A stretch of DNA of 64,000 nt, from contig JAVEYW010000007.1 in NCBI GenBank assembly GCA_034003325.1, forward strand, positions 158,814 through 222,813, written 5' to 3'. Below, piece after piece: positions 1-9,446 of this stretch; position 1 is the first letter of the stretch; each line of letters begins with the position of its first letter. This DNA is from Desulfobacterales bacterium (GTDB taxonomy: Bacteria > Desulfobacterota > Desulfobacteria > Desulfobacterales > JAFDDL01). A program made the position numbers and the translations under genes. The notes beneath the pieces were generated by a model that saw nothing but the letters and a program-made list of their open reading frames with translations, was not told where the DNA came from and did no database searches.

Positions 1-978
1 TCAGCCGTTCACCGGGCCGCATTGAAACAGATTCTGGCGGAACCGAAGCGTTTTGACAGGGTGCTGTCCGCTGCCGCCAGGGTTCAAAACATCTTCTTGG
101 GGAAAACGGTATGCCAGCGTGAAACCGTATCGATTCCCATCGGCCCGACGCGCATTCGGGACCGGCATATGGTGCCGCTGGCCCCCGCATCTTTTCTCGA
201 CAGCATACGAAAAGGAGCGCTACCGGAGCAATCGGCCGGCCGCCCCGGCATGCCCCGAGTAATTTTTTTTGCGGGATGTTTGACGGATAAATTTTTCCCC
301 GACGTTGCTCAAACAGCAACCGCCGCGCTTACCCATGCCGGGGTTCACCTCTTTATTCCGCCGCAGCAGGGATGTTGCGGCATGCCGGCGGTATCCATGG
401 GGGATTCAACCGCTTTTGCCCGTCTCATGCAATACCACGTCTCCCTGCTCTCATCGCAACCCTATGATTATCTGGTGACAGCCTGCGCCACATGCGCCGC
501 CATGATCAAGACCCTGTGGCCGAAGCTTTCCCGAATCGTTTCCAAAAATTTGGCGACCCAAACCACCGCGATTTCCGAAAAGACCATGGAGATCAGCCAA
601 TTTTTAGTCCATTTGAACGCTATTCCGAAAAAGGCGCCGCCCGTTGAATCAGAACCGATTCCCATCACCTATCATGACCCGTGCCATTTAAGCGGATCAT
701 TAGGGGTCTTCAAAGAGCCCAGGCAATTGATACGGGCCATTCCCGGTTATCGTCTGGTTGAAATGGAGGGGACAAACACCTGCTGCGGCATGGGCGGCAT
801 CTTTAATTGGCGGCACTACGATTTATCCATGCAAATAGGCAATCGAAAACGGGAAAAAATATTAGCGACCGGTGCCAAGATAGTTGCCACTTCCTGCCCC
901 GCCTGTATGTTACAGCTCAAGGATTTACTCGCGAATACCTCCCCCGGAATAACAGTAAAGCATATTATGCAGTTATAA
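1..978 (+). CDS. (Fe-S)-binding CCG-domain protein, lactate/glycolate dehydrogenase iron-sulfur subunit type (5' partial)
   Basis: The reading frame is open from the first base, so the N-terminus lies outside the window; 325 residues are visible. Two CCG (cysteine-rich, heterodisulfide-reductase-like) domains are present. The first has FFAGC followed by QQGCCGMPA, and the second has YHDPCHLSG, NTCCGMGG and SCPACMLQL. This arrangement is known from GlcF, LutA and related subunits that pass electrons from 2-hydroxyacid oxidation. The N-terminal 4Fe-4S motifs expected in this family would be upstream of the window. The exact substrate (lactate, glycolate or other) cannot be told from this fragment. 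A TTG at 22 is unlikely to be the true start, because the family needs more N-terminal sequence. Confidence 0.8.
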   Translation, partial: SAVHRAALKQILAEPKRFDRVLSAAARVQNIFLGKTVCQRETVSIPIGPTRIRDRHMVPLAPASFLDSIRKGALPEQSAGRPGMPRVIFFAGCLTDKFFPDVAQTATAALTHAGVHLFIPPQQGCCGMPAVSMGDSTAFARLMQYHVSLLSSQPYDYLVTACATCAAMIKTLWPKLSRIVSKNLATQTTAISEKTMEISQFLVHLNAIPKKAPPVESEPIPITYHDPCHLSGSLGVFKEPRQLIRAIPGYRLVEMEGTNTCCGMGGIFNWRHYDLSMQIGNRKREKILATGAKIVATSCPACMLQLKDLLANTSPGITVKHIMQL

Positions 979-1111
979 GCCAACCACTTGTTTTTTTCTT
1001 GTCATACGGCGTCTATTTGGCAATAATGAATATGATGCAACTTCACGGGTGGAATCATCGCTTTGGCTTAATCATATTAAACACTTTACCAAATCATGCA
1101 GGAGGTGGCCT

Positions 1112-1582
1112 ATGTCGCAAAATATACTGATTGCTTTTGATGACTCGGAAAATGCCATGCGCGCAGTTGAATTTGTTGGTGCAAAGTTCAACCCCAAAAA
1201 CAAGGTGACCCTGTTTCATGTGCTCCCCGACACGGCAGCCTTATGTGAATTGCATAGTCCCGAGCTTACGGAGTTTTTTGTAGCACAACAAAGCAGTTTC
1301 TGTGTATTGGAAGCCAAAAAAAGGCAACTGATTGAAGCGGCAATGGAAAAAGCCAAGTCGTTGTTGATATCAAGTGGATTTTTATCCGCAAATATCACCA
1401 GTACGATTCAGACCAGAAAAAGCGGAATTGCCCGAGATATATTGGCCGCCTCGGAGGACGGCTTTGATACGATCGTGTTGGGGCGACGCGGGCTTTCCGG
1501 CGTTCGTGAGTTTTTTCTCGGAAGTGTTTCTCAAAAAGTGTTTAATTCCGCAAAAAACTTATCCGTAGTCATCGTAAATTAA
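1112..1582 (+). CDS. Universal stress protein (UspA family)
   Basis: A 156-residue single-domain Usp protein. It opens with the typical ILIAFDDSENAMRAVEF strand-helix and ends with the nucleotide-binding signature GRRGLSGVREFFLGSVS and SVVIVN, which suggests an ATP-binding Usp. The ATG at 1112 is preceded by a strong ribosome-binding site (GGAGGTGG at 1101-1108), so the longer frame from 1049 is rejected. It lies about 130 bp behind the Fe-S subunit gene and may have its own promoter. The physiological role is not predictable from sequence. Confidence 0.9.
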   Translation: MSQNILIAFDDSENAMRAVEFVGAKFNPKNKVTLFHVLPDTAALCELHSPELTEFFVAQQSSFCVLEAKKRQLIEAAMEKAKSLLISSGFLSANITSTIQTRKSGIARDILAASEDGFDTIVLGRRGLSGVREFFLGSVSQKVFNSAKNLSVVIVN

Positions 1583-1631
1583 TTTGGTTGTTGCCCGCAT
1601 GCGATCTTGTGAAGCCGGACCAGGGGCATCT

Positions 1632-2282
1632 TCAGAGCACTATGGTTTGCTTGATGGCTTTGAGGATTTCCTGCGGGTCATCCATAATTTTCAGAATATC
1701 CATGTCTTCCGGGGATATCATTTTATGGTCCAGTAACTGCTCCCTGATCCAATCGGCAAGACCGCTCCAATAGGCAGACCCCACCAGGATTAAGGGGAAA
1801 GGACGGATTCGCCGGGTTTGTATCAACGTAACAGCTTCGAAAAGCTCATCTAAAGTTCCCATGCCCCCCGGAAAGATAAGGTAAGCCGTGGCATATTTGA
1901 CAAACATGACCTTTCGGATGAAAAAATATTTGAATTCAATCTTGATATTGGCGTAGGGATTCGGTTTTTGCTCAAATGGAAGTGAAATATTCAATCCCAC
2001 GGAGGTGCCGCCGGCTTCGGCGGCGCCTTTGTTGGCTGCTTCCATAATGCCTGCGCCACCGCCCGTAATGACGGCAAACCCGTTTCTAGCGAAAAGCGCC
2101 GCTGTTTTCTCTGCGATTTTATAAAAAGGATCTCCCGGTTTTGTTCGGGCCGACCCGAAAAAGCTGGCCGCCGGTCCGATATCATGCAAAGATTCCACGC
2201 CCTCCACGAACTCACCCATAATTTTGAACAGCCGCCAGGCTTCTCCGAGCTTGATATCGTCTACAATATATTGCTTTTCCAT
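1632..2282 (-). CDS. LOG family protein (cytokinin riboside 5'-monophosphate phosphoribohydrolase type, TIGR00730)
   Basis: A 216-residue Rossmann-like protein with the two family hallmarks: GGGAGIMEAANKGA and PGGMGTLDELFE. Members hydrolyse nucleoside 5'-monophosphates to free base and ribose 5-phosphate and are often misnamed lysine decarboxylases. The ATG at 2282 is chosen because GAGGGGG lies just upstream; it overlaps the end of the flavoprotein gene by 22 bp, so the two are probably co-translated. The natural substrate in this organism is unknown. Confidence 0.85.
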   Translation of the reverse strand: MEKQYIVDDIKLGEAWRLFKIMGEFVEGVESLHDIGPAASFFGSARTKPGDPFYKIAEKTAALFARNGFAVITGGGAGIMEAANKGAAEAGGTSVGLNISLPFEQKPNPYANIKIEFKYFFIRKVMFVKYATAYLIFPGGMGTLDELFEAVTLIQTRRIRPFPLILVGSAYWSGLADWIREQLLDHKMISPEDMDILKIMDDPQEILKAIKQTIVL

Positions 2283-3187
2283 TGCCCCCTCAATTTTTTC
2301 GCATAGGAAGCCGCCTCTATGCCCGCCACACATCCCTCACCAACCGCCTTGGCAATTTGCCAAGGCGGGCCACAGATATCCCCGGCTGCATAAATACCGG
2401 GGAGATTGGTTTCCTGCTTCCGATTGACACCGATATACTTCATCTCATCATCCAACCGAATACCGAGGGACAAAGCAAGCTCCATAAGGCCTTTGGCGCC
2501 CAACTCGATAAAGACACCACTGACCGGAAGGGAAACGCCATCGCTTAAAAGCAACGCGTTGACAGCGTCGCTGCCGATAATGGCTGTTACACCGGTTGTC
2601 TCGTGAAGCACAATCCTGCTGTTTCTGACTTTTCTTTCAAGCGATTCGGATAGGTTCATTTGGTCGCAGACCAAATGGACCGTGCCCGCAATCTCGGACA
2701 GTGTCAAAGCACCGTCCGCGGCAGCACTTTCGCAGCCGATCACCGCGACAGTTTCACCTCGAAAAAAATTGCCGTCACAGTCCACGCAATAGCTGACCCC
2801 TTTGCCGAGAAGCTCCTTTTCACCCGGGACTCCCAATTGGTTTCGATACGTTCCGGTCGCGATAATGATCGTTCGGGTTTCAATTTCACAGCCGCTTTCA
2901 GTCAATACCTGGTATCCCAACTCTTTCGGCGTAATCCGCAAAATATCTTCTTCCAAAAACTCGGCGCCAAAAGCATTGGCCTGAATACGGCCGGTTTTCA
3001 GCATTTCTTCCCCTGACACTTTAAAAATAAAGGCGAAGTTTTCCACATGCGCCTTGTACGCGCTGCTGCCGCTTTCCTTTCCCAATACGATGACAGCGGC
3101 CTTTTTTCTTGCCGAATGGATGGCCGCCTGAATTCCGGCAGGCCCTGTCCCGAGAATAACCACATCATATAATTGTATTTCCGCCAT
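2261..3187 (-). CDS. Thioredoxin-reductase-like FAD/NAD(P)-binding oxidoreductase
   Basis: A 308-residue protein of TrxB size and fold. It has an N-terminal FAD-binding GTGPAGIQAAIHSARKK, a redox-active CVDC pair (in YCVDCDGNFFRGE), and a C-terminal FAD motif in GIYAAGDICGPP. Canonical TrxB has CATC/CAVC at the active site, so CVDC marks a divergent branch, possibly with a different small-protein partner. It precedes and overlaps the LOG gene and follows gdhA on the same strand about 50 bp away. Function beyond dithiol/flavin redox chemistry is inferred. Confidence 0.85.
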   Translation of the reverse strand: MAEIQLYDVVILGTGPAGIQAAIHSARKKAAVIVLGKESGSSAYKAHVENFAFIFKVSGEEMLKTGRIQANAFGAEFLEEDILRITPKELGYQVLTESGCEIETRTIIIATGTYRNQLGVPGEKELLGKGVSYCVDCDGNFFRGETVAVIGCESAAADGALTLSEIAGTVHLVCDQMNLSESLERKVRNSRIVLHETTGVTAIIGSDAVNALLLSDGVSLPVSGVFIELGAKGLMELALSLGIRLDDEMKYIGVNRKQETNLPGIYAAGDICGPPWQIAKAVGEGCVAGIEAASYAKKLRGQWKSNIL

Positions 3188-3234
3188 TTTTCACCCCGGT
3201 ATACCGCCTTAAGCCATCAATCGCGTTGATTCCG

Positions 3235-4584
3235 TTACACAATCCCCTGGTCCATCATGGCCGACACAATGCGAACAAAACCGGCAATATTGGCGCCGAT
3301 ATGATAGTTCGCCGGCGCACCATGCGCGGCTGCAATATTCAGGCAATTCCGGTGAATGGTTTTCACAACGGTCTGTAGCCTGGCATCCACCTCCTCCCGC
3401 GTCCAGCTGAGGCGCATGCTATTTTGAGCCATTTCCAGGCCGGCCACTGCAGCGCCGCCGGCACCGGTTGCTTTTGCGGGGGCATGCAATATATTCTTAT
3501 CATGGAAAATGCGTACCGCTTCCGGTGTGCACGGCATGTCGGCCCCTTCCGCGATAACTTTAATGCCCTGATTAATTAAATGATACGCATCTTCCTCGCC
3601 GATTTCATTTTCGGCGGCGCAGGGAAAGGCGCAATCCGCCCAGTGGTTCCATAACGGATTGGTGTTTCTTTGGGGATCAAACGGGGTATAGCTCGCATTT
3701 GAATACTCATGTGCGTACTCGCTGATCCGTGCCCGCTGAATGGTTTTAAGGTTTTTAACAAACGCCAATTTGCCATGATCCAACCCTTCTTCATCGTATA
3801 TATAGCCGCCAGAATCCGAAAGGGTAATGACCTTTCCACCCAGAGAAATGATTTTTTCCGCGACATGAAGCGCGACATTTCCCGCCCCTGAAACAAGGCA
3901 GGTCTTTCCGGCAAGTTCTTGGTTGCGCGTCGCCAGCATTTCCTGGGCAAAATAAGCCACACTGTAACCGGTGGCTTCGGGTCGCATCAGACTCCCTCCC
4001 CAGGAAAGGTTTTTGCCGGTGAAAGCCCCTGAAAATTCGTTTCGAAGCTTTTTATACATGCCGAAAAGATAACCTATTTCTCTCGGACCAACGCCGACAT
4101 CCGCGCTGGGAATATCCGTATTGGGCCCCATATGCCGAAAAAGGGTGCGCATGTACGACTGGCAAAACTGCATCATCTCGTTATCCGATTTGCCTTTCGG
4201 GTCAAAATCGGAGCCGCCTTTGCCACCACCTAAGGGCATCGTGGTCAAAGCATTTCTCATGACCTGCTGAAGGGCAAGAAATTTCAGAATGCTCAAGTTA
4301 ACAGACGGGTGAAACCGCAGGCCACCCTGGTATGGACCCAAGGCGCTGTTCATGCCGATTCTATACCCTGTATTGACGTGTACCTCTCCCCGGTCATCCA
4401 TCCAGGGAACACTGAAAATGATGACAAGCTCCGGCGCTGTGATTCGCTCTAAAATTTTCGCTTTTCCGAACTCCGGATTCTTATCCAAAGCGGGCCGAAC
4501 CGAATCAATTATTTCCTGAACGGCTTGGTGAAATTCTATTTCTCCGGGGGCTCGAAACCTGAGCCGGTCCATGAATTGTTGCAC
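3235..4584 (-). CDS. gdhA: NADP-type glutamate dehydrogenase
   Basis: A 449-residue hexameric-type glutamate dehydrogenase, which interconverts 2-oxoglutarate plus ammonium and glutamate. The catalytic-lysine segment is seen in PLGGGKGGSDFDPKGKSD, substrate-binding residues in NTGYRIGMNSALGPYQGGLR, and the dinucleotide fold at SGAGNVALHVAEKI. The start is taken as GTG at 4584, because GGAGGAGG lies 6-7 bases upstream and the resulting length is exactly that of the family; extending to 4632 would run into the preceding gene's end. It is 22 bp downstream of the cytidylate-kinase-like gene and probably in the same transcript. Confidence 0.95.
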   Translation of the reverse strand: MQQFMDRLRFRAPGEIEFHQAVQEIIDSVRPALDKNPEFGKAKILERITAPELVIIFSVPWMDDRGEVHVNTGYRIGMNSALGPYQGGLRFHPSVNLSILKFLALQQVMRNALTTMPLGGGKGGSDFDPKGKSDNEMMQFCQSYMRTLFRHMGPNTDIPSADVGVGPREIGYLFGMYKKLRNEFSGAFTGKNLSWGGSLMRPEATGYSVAYFAQEMLATRNQELAGKTCLVSGAGNVALHVAEKIISLGGKVITLSDSGGYIYDEEGLDHGKLAFVKNLKTIQRARISEYAHEYSNASYTPFDPQRNTNPLWNHWADCAFPCAAENEIGEEDAYHLINQGIKVIAEGADMPCTPEAVRIFHDKNILHAPAKATGAGGAAVAGLEMAQNSMRLSWTREEVDARLQTVVKTIHRNCLNIAAAHGAPANYHIGANIAGFVRIVSAMMDQGIV

Positions 4585-4606
4585 GAAAGACCTCCTCCAA
4601 AAAAAA

Positions 4607-5230
4607 TCAAGCGGCCGCTTTTTTGGCCTCAACCAACCTGATCACCAAGTTGACGGCTTGATCCATACTCAGTTTGGACAAATTCAATACCAGGTCATAA
4701 TAATACGGCTGATCATAATCTTCATGATGAAAAAGCTTGAGCAACTTCATTCTCCGCTTGCTCTGGCGATTCACGGCATCTGCGGCCGCACTGGCAGACA
4801 AATCGTATCGCTTCTGCATAAAGCGATTGCGATCCTCTTGATCCGCCACGCAAAGTATATGCAGGGTATTGGGTCGGTTCTTCAGAATAAATTGTGCGCC
4901 CCGCCCCAGAATAATCGTATTATCCTTTTCCGCCAGGCGCGGTATGATTTCATTGAGCAAGCGCACATATGTCGGACCGTCCATGTATTTTCGCTGACTA
5001 TCAAAAATATGATCGATAAACCGCTTCGGGGAAAGACGTCCGGAGTTTTTAAGCCCGTCAATCCCCTCGGATTCAAACGCTTTTATGCTTTCAGTGGAAA
5101 TCTTGGCTTGTTCCGCCATTGAATCGATGATCTCTTCATATACGAACTTGTACCCGAGTTTTTCCGCCACGACTTGCGCCAACGTGTGACCGCCTGAACC
5201 AAATTGTCTGGAAACTGTGATAACGGGCAT
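4607..5230 (-). CDS. Cytidylate kinase-like family protein
   Basis: A 207-residue P-loop protein of the cytidylate-kinase-like family (Pfam 13189 type). The N-terminal loop ITVSRQFGSGGHTLAQ, the helix AEKLGYKFVYEEII and the mid-protein LGRGAQFILKNRPN are characteristic. It differs from true Cmk, so nucleotide kinase activity is inferred only. The ATG has a strong upstream AAAGGAGG. It is the first gene of a probable unit with gdhA. Confidence 0.8.
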   Translation of the reverse strand: MPVITVSRQFGSGGHTLAQVVAEKLGYKFVYEEIIDSMAEQAKISTESIKAFESEGIDGLKNSGRLSPKRFIDHIFDSQRKYMDGPTYVRLLNEIIPRLAEKDNTIILGRGAQFILKNRPNTLHILCVADQEDRNRFMQKRYDLSASAAADAVNRQSKRRMKLLKLFHHEDYDQPYYYDLVLNLSKLSMDQAVNLVIRLVEAKKAAA

Positions 5231-5381
5231 CGAAACCTCCTTTTGCTAAATTTATGAATGAAGTTAACTGTATAGGCATTTCAAAACCGGGTCAAGGCCG
5301 AAATGGAGGCCGTTCCGAAATATCGGTTCGATTTGATTTGCAAAGGCGTGATTTCAGTTCGATGAACGGGTTGCCGGCTCT

Positions 5382-5873
5382 CTACAGAGACCAAACTCTG
5401 AATGCGATAAGATTTTGGAAATAGATGGTCTCCACCGGATGCGAAAGTTTATTATTCACGAGGGCTGTCAGGTCACTTTTCAAGGTGGCCATATTTCTTT
5501 GACGAATATGAGCCGCCATTCGACCGCCCGTGCCAGTGATAATCTCATTTTTTATAAGGGGAAGCATACGACTCAGACTTTTCTCCTGATATTTGTCCTT
5601 ACAGGGAATCAATATTCTCAATTCTAAAAAGGTCTGATCGTCAAGGTTGAATGACACCTCACAGGGAACATAGGCGTAAGGATAATCAGCAGATGCATCG
5701 AAGAAGAGGGCTTTGAGGGTTCGCTGGCCGACTCCGGAGGTTGTTACCGCCCAAATGGCAAAGAACATGGATACTATGTAGACCACTAAAAACCGCCGGA
5801 AGGTCTTGGTAGCCATTTTCCGGGCAATCGTTTCGCCCAGCAACGACGAAAGGTCATTTCCCCACTTTTTCAA
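5382..5873 (-). CDS. Hypothetical membrane-anchored protein
   Basis: A 163-residue protein with a basic N-terminus, a single transmembrane segment at roughly residues 27-46 (FLVVYIVSMFFAIWAV) and a soluble remainder. No recognised motif is present. The start is a TTG at 5873 with a purine-rich GAGGGGGGAT just upstream. It lies between the cytidylate-kinase-like gene and the divergent M3 peptidase gene. No function is assigned. Confidence 0.55.
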   Translation of the reverse strand: MKKWGNDLSSLLGETIARKMATKTFRRFLVVYIVSMFFAIWAVTTSGVGQRTLKALFFDASADYPYAYVPCEVSFNLDDQTFLELRILIPCKDKYQEKSLSRMLPLIKNEIITGTGGRMAAHIRQRNMATLKSDLTALVNNKLSHPVETIYFQNLIAFRVWSL

Positions 5874-6213
5874 GATCCCCCCTCATACCGGTCTTCGGAA
5901 ATTCAGGCTTTGTTGGCCATTCAATGCGATTTTCTTTTCGGAAAATCGCTGCGATTATCATACATCGGTACGGATCATGACATAGCGAAGCAATAACAGT
6001 GCCAGTGTGATCATATTTTTTTCTTTGATTATCAAGAGGTTGCTTTTTGGCCCAAAATGTGATTGTTATTCATGGCATGTTCCTGCCAAATATGGGCGGC
6101 ATAATGAACATTTTATGGCACTTAAAGGCAGGGAATGGCAGTCGAAGCCCTCAGAGTTTCTCCTGCCGCTTCGATTAAACCCGGAAGCGCTCTCTCGGGC
6201 TAATAGGGATTCA
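5874..6213. other. Intergenic region between divergent genes
   Basis: About 340 bp separate the hypothetical gene from the assigned M3 peptidase start. An open frame continues upstream of the peptidase to 6007, with possible starts at 6007 (GTG) and 6115 (ATG), so part of this may be coding. No clear hairpin or repeat was seen. Confidence 0.4.
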
Positions 6214-8073
6214 ATGGGAATGCGTTCCAACAACATCGGCAAACATTCAGGCGAAGATGCTGGCGGCGGGCAATGGGATCTGACCGCATTTTTTCAGGAT
6301 TTTCACAGCCCGCATTTGGTGACCTTCAAACAGGCCTTACATGCGGATATCTGTGCCTTGCTCACGGACGCGGCCGATATGCCCGCGCCGACACCTAAGA
6401 ATGCCGCCAAATGGGAAGCGCTTGTTCTTCGCGCAGAAGATATCGGCATGCGCACAGAGCACTTATCCGCCTATATCGACGCGTTGTCAGCTTGCGATGC
6501 CGCCAATGAAGCCTACGGACAAGCCAAAGGCGATCTGAACATCGTGACGGCCGGAATCGAAAAGTTCAAGGTGTTGTTGGGCCAGGCATTGAACAGCGCC
6601 GACCCCGGTTTTCTCGGCCCATTTCTGGCAAGAGATCGACTTCGGGAGATCTCCTATGCGCTGGACCGGTTGCGCCAAAACGCATCCCTTCGCATGGATC
6701 AGGAAAAAGAGGCGTTGGCCGCTGATCTGAACATTGACGGGTTTCACGCCTGGGAGCGTCTCTACCATGATCTGTCCGGCAAGCTGACCTTTACCATGAC
6801 CTTTCCGGACGGTCACCGGGAAACACGTCCGATGGCGCAGTTGCGCGGGCTTTTGGCTCACCCGGATCACCGAATCGGGCGCGCCGCGTTTGAAGCGGGA
6901 AACCGGGCATGGGCCCGCGAGGCCGATAGTTGCGCCGCCGCGCTTAACGCCATTGCCGGCGGCCGCTTAACGTTGCAACGGTATCGGGGAATTGATCATT
7001 TTCTATCGCCCGCCCTGTTCGACGCCGGCATTCAAAAAGAAACCCTGGCCGCCATGTACGAAGCGGTTTACGCGCACCTCAATTTGGCTTCGACGGTTTA
7101 CCGACTCAAGGCAACCTATCTTCAGCGCAAGGGAATTTGGTTTTTCGAAAGAGAGGCGGCGCTACCCCTGCCAAGCGCCGGCAATATCACCTGGACAGAG
7201 GCCCTCGCGATGGTCCGGAACGCTTTTGAATCGATGTACCCGGAATTGGGCGATTATTTTTCCCGCATGGTCGATGCCCGATGGATCGAATCAGCGCTTC
7301 GCCCCGGAAAACGTCCCGGTGCGTTTTGCATTCATTCCAAACTGATTCGGCAACAGCGCATCTATATGTCTTTTTCAGGCACCCTGGCGGATGTCCAAAC
7401 GCTGGCCCACGAAGCCGGGCATGCCTGGCACGGGCACTTGATAGGCAATTTGCGTCCCATGGCCCAACGATATCCCATGCCCATTGCGGAAACGGCATCT
7501 ATTTTTTGTGAGCGAATTCTCACTCGATCGCTGCTGAATGACCCCCGCCTCGACCCTATCGAAAAACTGCACGTGCTGAATGCCGAGCTATGCAGCGCGG
7601 CAGTCCTGCTTTTGGACATTACCTGCCGCTTTGAATTTGAAAAACGTTTTTATGAAGAACGGCAAGAAGGGGTGGTTCCGGTTTCCCGGCTTAAGGAGAT
7701 AATGTGCTCGGCGCAGCACCGGATTTATGGGGATATTCTTCTCGATAACGGCGCGGACCCCCTGTTTTGGGCTTCCAAGCTTCATTTCTATTTCACGGAT
7801 GTCGCGTTTTATAATTTTCCTTACACCTTCGGTTTCTTGCTGGCTTTGGCGCTGCACCGGCGCTTTGAGCAAGAGGGCAAGGCGTTTCTTTCACGGTATG
7901 AACTGTTTTTGAAAGAAAGCGGCAGTGCTTCGGTTGAAACCATGATACAGGCACTTTTCGGCGTCGATATTCGCCGGCCGGAATTTTGGGCCGAGGCGAT
8001 TCAAAGTTTATCCACGCAAGTGGATGCTTATTCAGAACTGCTTAAAAAAAGCATGAGAAACCATGCGGCATGA
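6214..8073 (+). CDS. M3 family oligoendopeptidase (PepF-like)
   Basis: A 619-residue zinc metallopeptidase with the thimet-oligopeptidase active site HEAGH (in TLAHEAGHAWHGHLIGN) and the downstream glutamate in PIAETASIFCER. Such enzymes cleave short cytosolic peptides. The start is uncertain: ATG at 6214 gives a family-like N-terminus (GGGQWDLTAFFQDF soon follows) and AGGG lies upstream, whereas ATG 6115 or GTG 6007 would add 33-69 residues without recognisable homology. It is monocistronic, facing the cupin regulator convergently. Confidence 0.85.
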   Translation: MGMRSNNIGKHSGEDAGGGQWDLTAFFQDFHSPHLVTFKQALHADICALLTDAADMPAPTPKNAAKWEALVLRAEDIGMRTEHLSAYIDALSACDAANEAYGQAKGDLNIVTAGIEKFKVLLGQALNSADPGFLGPFLARDRLREISYALDRLRQNASLRMDQEKEALAADLNIDGFHAWERLYHDLSGKLTFTMTFPDGHRETRPMAQLRGLLAHPDHRIGRAAFEAGNRAWAREADSCAAALNAIAGGRLTLQRYRGIDHFLSPALFDAGIQKETLAAMYEAVYAHLNLASTVYRLKATYLQRKGIWFFEREAALPLPSAGNITWTEALAMVRNAFESMYPELGDYFSRMVDARWIESALRPGKRPGAFCIHSKLIRQQRIYMSFSGTLADVQTLAHEAGHAWHGHLIGNLRPMAQRYPMPIAETASIFCERILTRSLLNDPRLDPIEKLHVLNAELCSAAVLLLDITCRFEFEKRFYEERQEGVVPVSRLKEIMCSAQHRIYGDILLDNGADPLFWASKLHFYFTDVAFYNFPYTFGFLLALALHRRFEQEGKAFLSRYELFLKESGSASVETMIQALFGVDIRRPEFWAEAIQSLSTQVDAYSELLKKSMRNHAA

Positions 8074-8084
8074 TAACGTCATCT

Positions 8085-8726
8085 TCATTCAACAGCGTAA
8101 ATCACCGCTAAAATCGTAGCCGTCCCTTTTTCGGCAGCAAGCAGATGGGGCGTTGCGGAATGGTAGTAAATGCTGTCACCGGGCGCCAAAATGACGTGGT
8201 CTTCTCCAATCTTTGCGGTGACAGACCCTTCCAAGACATAGATAAATTCTTCGCCATCATGAAGGCTCACGGCTCCTTCCGGATTTTCCGCCAGCGTTAC
8301 CATCAATGCTTCCATGTGCCGGCCTTTTACATCCGCGGCGAGGCTTTTATATGAATAAAGGTGCTGCTTCCCCTTCTTTCCGGTAGAGCGCTGAATGGTT
8401 TTTCGATCCGTTTTTCGCGTAACGGAAAAGGGCTTATCGCCTTCGCCGGAAATCACATTGCCAAACGCACTGTCCATGGCCTTTGAAAGCCGGATAACCG
8501 TTCCTAGCTGGGGTTGAACTTCCTTATTTTCAATATCTGAAAGCAGCGCCTCGTCAAAACCGGTCATACCCGCCAGGGACGAGAGTGTGATGCCCTTGGA
8601 TTCCCTGAGTTGTCGGATTTTATCGCCGATGGCGACCGTTTTTTCCAGCCGCTCCGGTCGAATGTCGCCGGTCAAATCGTCCAAATAATCAAGATGATTC
8701 CGAGGGAGTTCCTGATCGATTCCCAT
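8085..8726 (-). CDS. XRE-family transcriptional regulator with C-terminal cupin sensor
   Basis: A 213-residue regulator. Residues about 35-95 form a helix-turn-helix (IRQLRESKGITLSSLAGMTG), and the C-terminal 80 residues are a cupin barrel with HDGEEFIYVLEGSV and LAPGDSIYYHSATPHL. This architecture (PuuR/AraC-cupin-like) binds a small ligand and represses or activates nearby genes. The ATG at 8726 is preceded by CCAGGAGG; the upstream extension to 8798 is rejected. Its target is unknown; the nitroreductase gene is 110 bp upstream on the same strand. Confidence 0.88.
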   Translation of the reverse strand: MGIDQELPRNHLDYLDDLTGDIRPERLEKTVAIGDKIRQLRESKGITLSSLAGMTGFDEALLSDIENKEVQPQLGTVIRLSKAMDSAFGNVISGEGDKPFSVTRKTDRKTIQRSTGKKGKQHLYSYKSLAADVKGRHMEALMVTLAENPEGAVSLHDGEEFIYVLEGSVTAKIGEDHVILAPGDSIYYHSATPHLLAAEKGTATILAVIYAVE

Positions 8727-8837
8727 GGTTGCCTCCTGGTTTATGGGGGGCCGGTTGGCCCAATCGTTACAAAAAAATGCCGGGCTGTACCTAATCAACC
8801 GTTGTTGTGTTCCCTTTTTGGGAGATGGTCCTCACGA

Positions 8838-9380
8838 TTAGAATGTTTCGTAATGGGTAAATTCCACCGGCTCCCGTCGTTTGGGGGCGGATGGAATTCT
8901 GGCCGGATACCCGACGGGAATCAGGGACACCAGCTCAAAGCCATCGGGCACCTTTAAAATCGCTTTTGCCTGATTATGGTCGAATAACCCGGTAATCACC
9001 GATCCTATCCCCTGATCTTGCGCAGCCAGGCATAGGCTCTGGGTAAAAAGGCCCAGGTCAAACAGAAACCAGTCCCCGAATTTGGTCGTAACTTTTTCTT
9101 TATAAAAACCGGAGCTGTTCAGTTTTCCGCAGATCGCCAACACCACGGGGGCCGCAGCCATGGATTTCCATGCGGGATTGGTTTTTTCCATAGCACCTTG
9201 AAGCTGCCGCTTCAATTCGAGGTCTTTGACCACGATCACTTCCCAGCACTGCGAGTTCGCCCAGGAAGGGGTCCATTTGGCCGCGTCTAAAATATGGGAT
9301 AGAACCGCTTCCGGAATCGGTCGATCTTCATAATTACGAACACTTCTTCGGTCTCGAATCACTTCACTGAATTCAGCCAT
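8838..9380 (-). CDS. Nitroreductase family protein
   Basis: A 180-residue FMN-dependent nitroreductase-fold protein. The N-terminal RRSVRNYEDRPIPEAVL binds FMN phosphate, and AAKWTPSWANSQCWEVIVV and GIGSVITGLFDHNQAKAIL are typical. Members reduce nitro or quinone substrates with NAD(P)H; substrate is not predictable. The ATG has AAGGAGG 8 bases upstream. Confidence 0.88.
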   Translation of the reverse strand: MAEFSEVIRDRRSVRNYEDRPIPEAVLSHILDAAKWTPSWANSQCWEVIVVKDLELKRQLQGAMEKTNPAWKSMAAAPVVLAICGKLNSSGFYKEKVTTKFGDWFLFDLGLFTQSLCLAAQDQGIGSVITGLFDHNQAKAILKVPDGFELVSLIPVGYPARIPSAPKRREPVEFTHYETF

Positions 9381-9446
9381 GAAACATACCTCCTTGCATG
9401 CGGGTTTCGATTACGGACGCTCCCCCCACCGGAAACAACCGGGCAT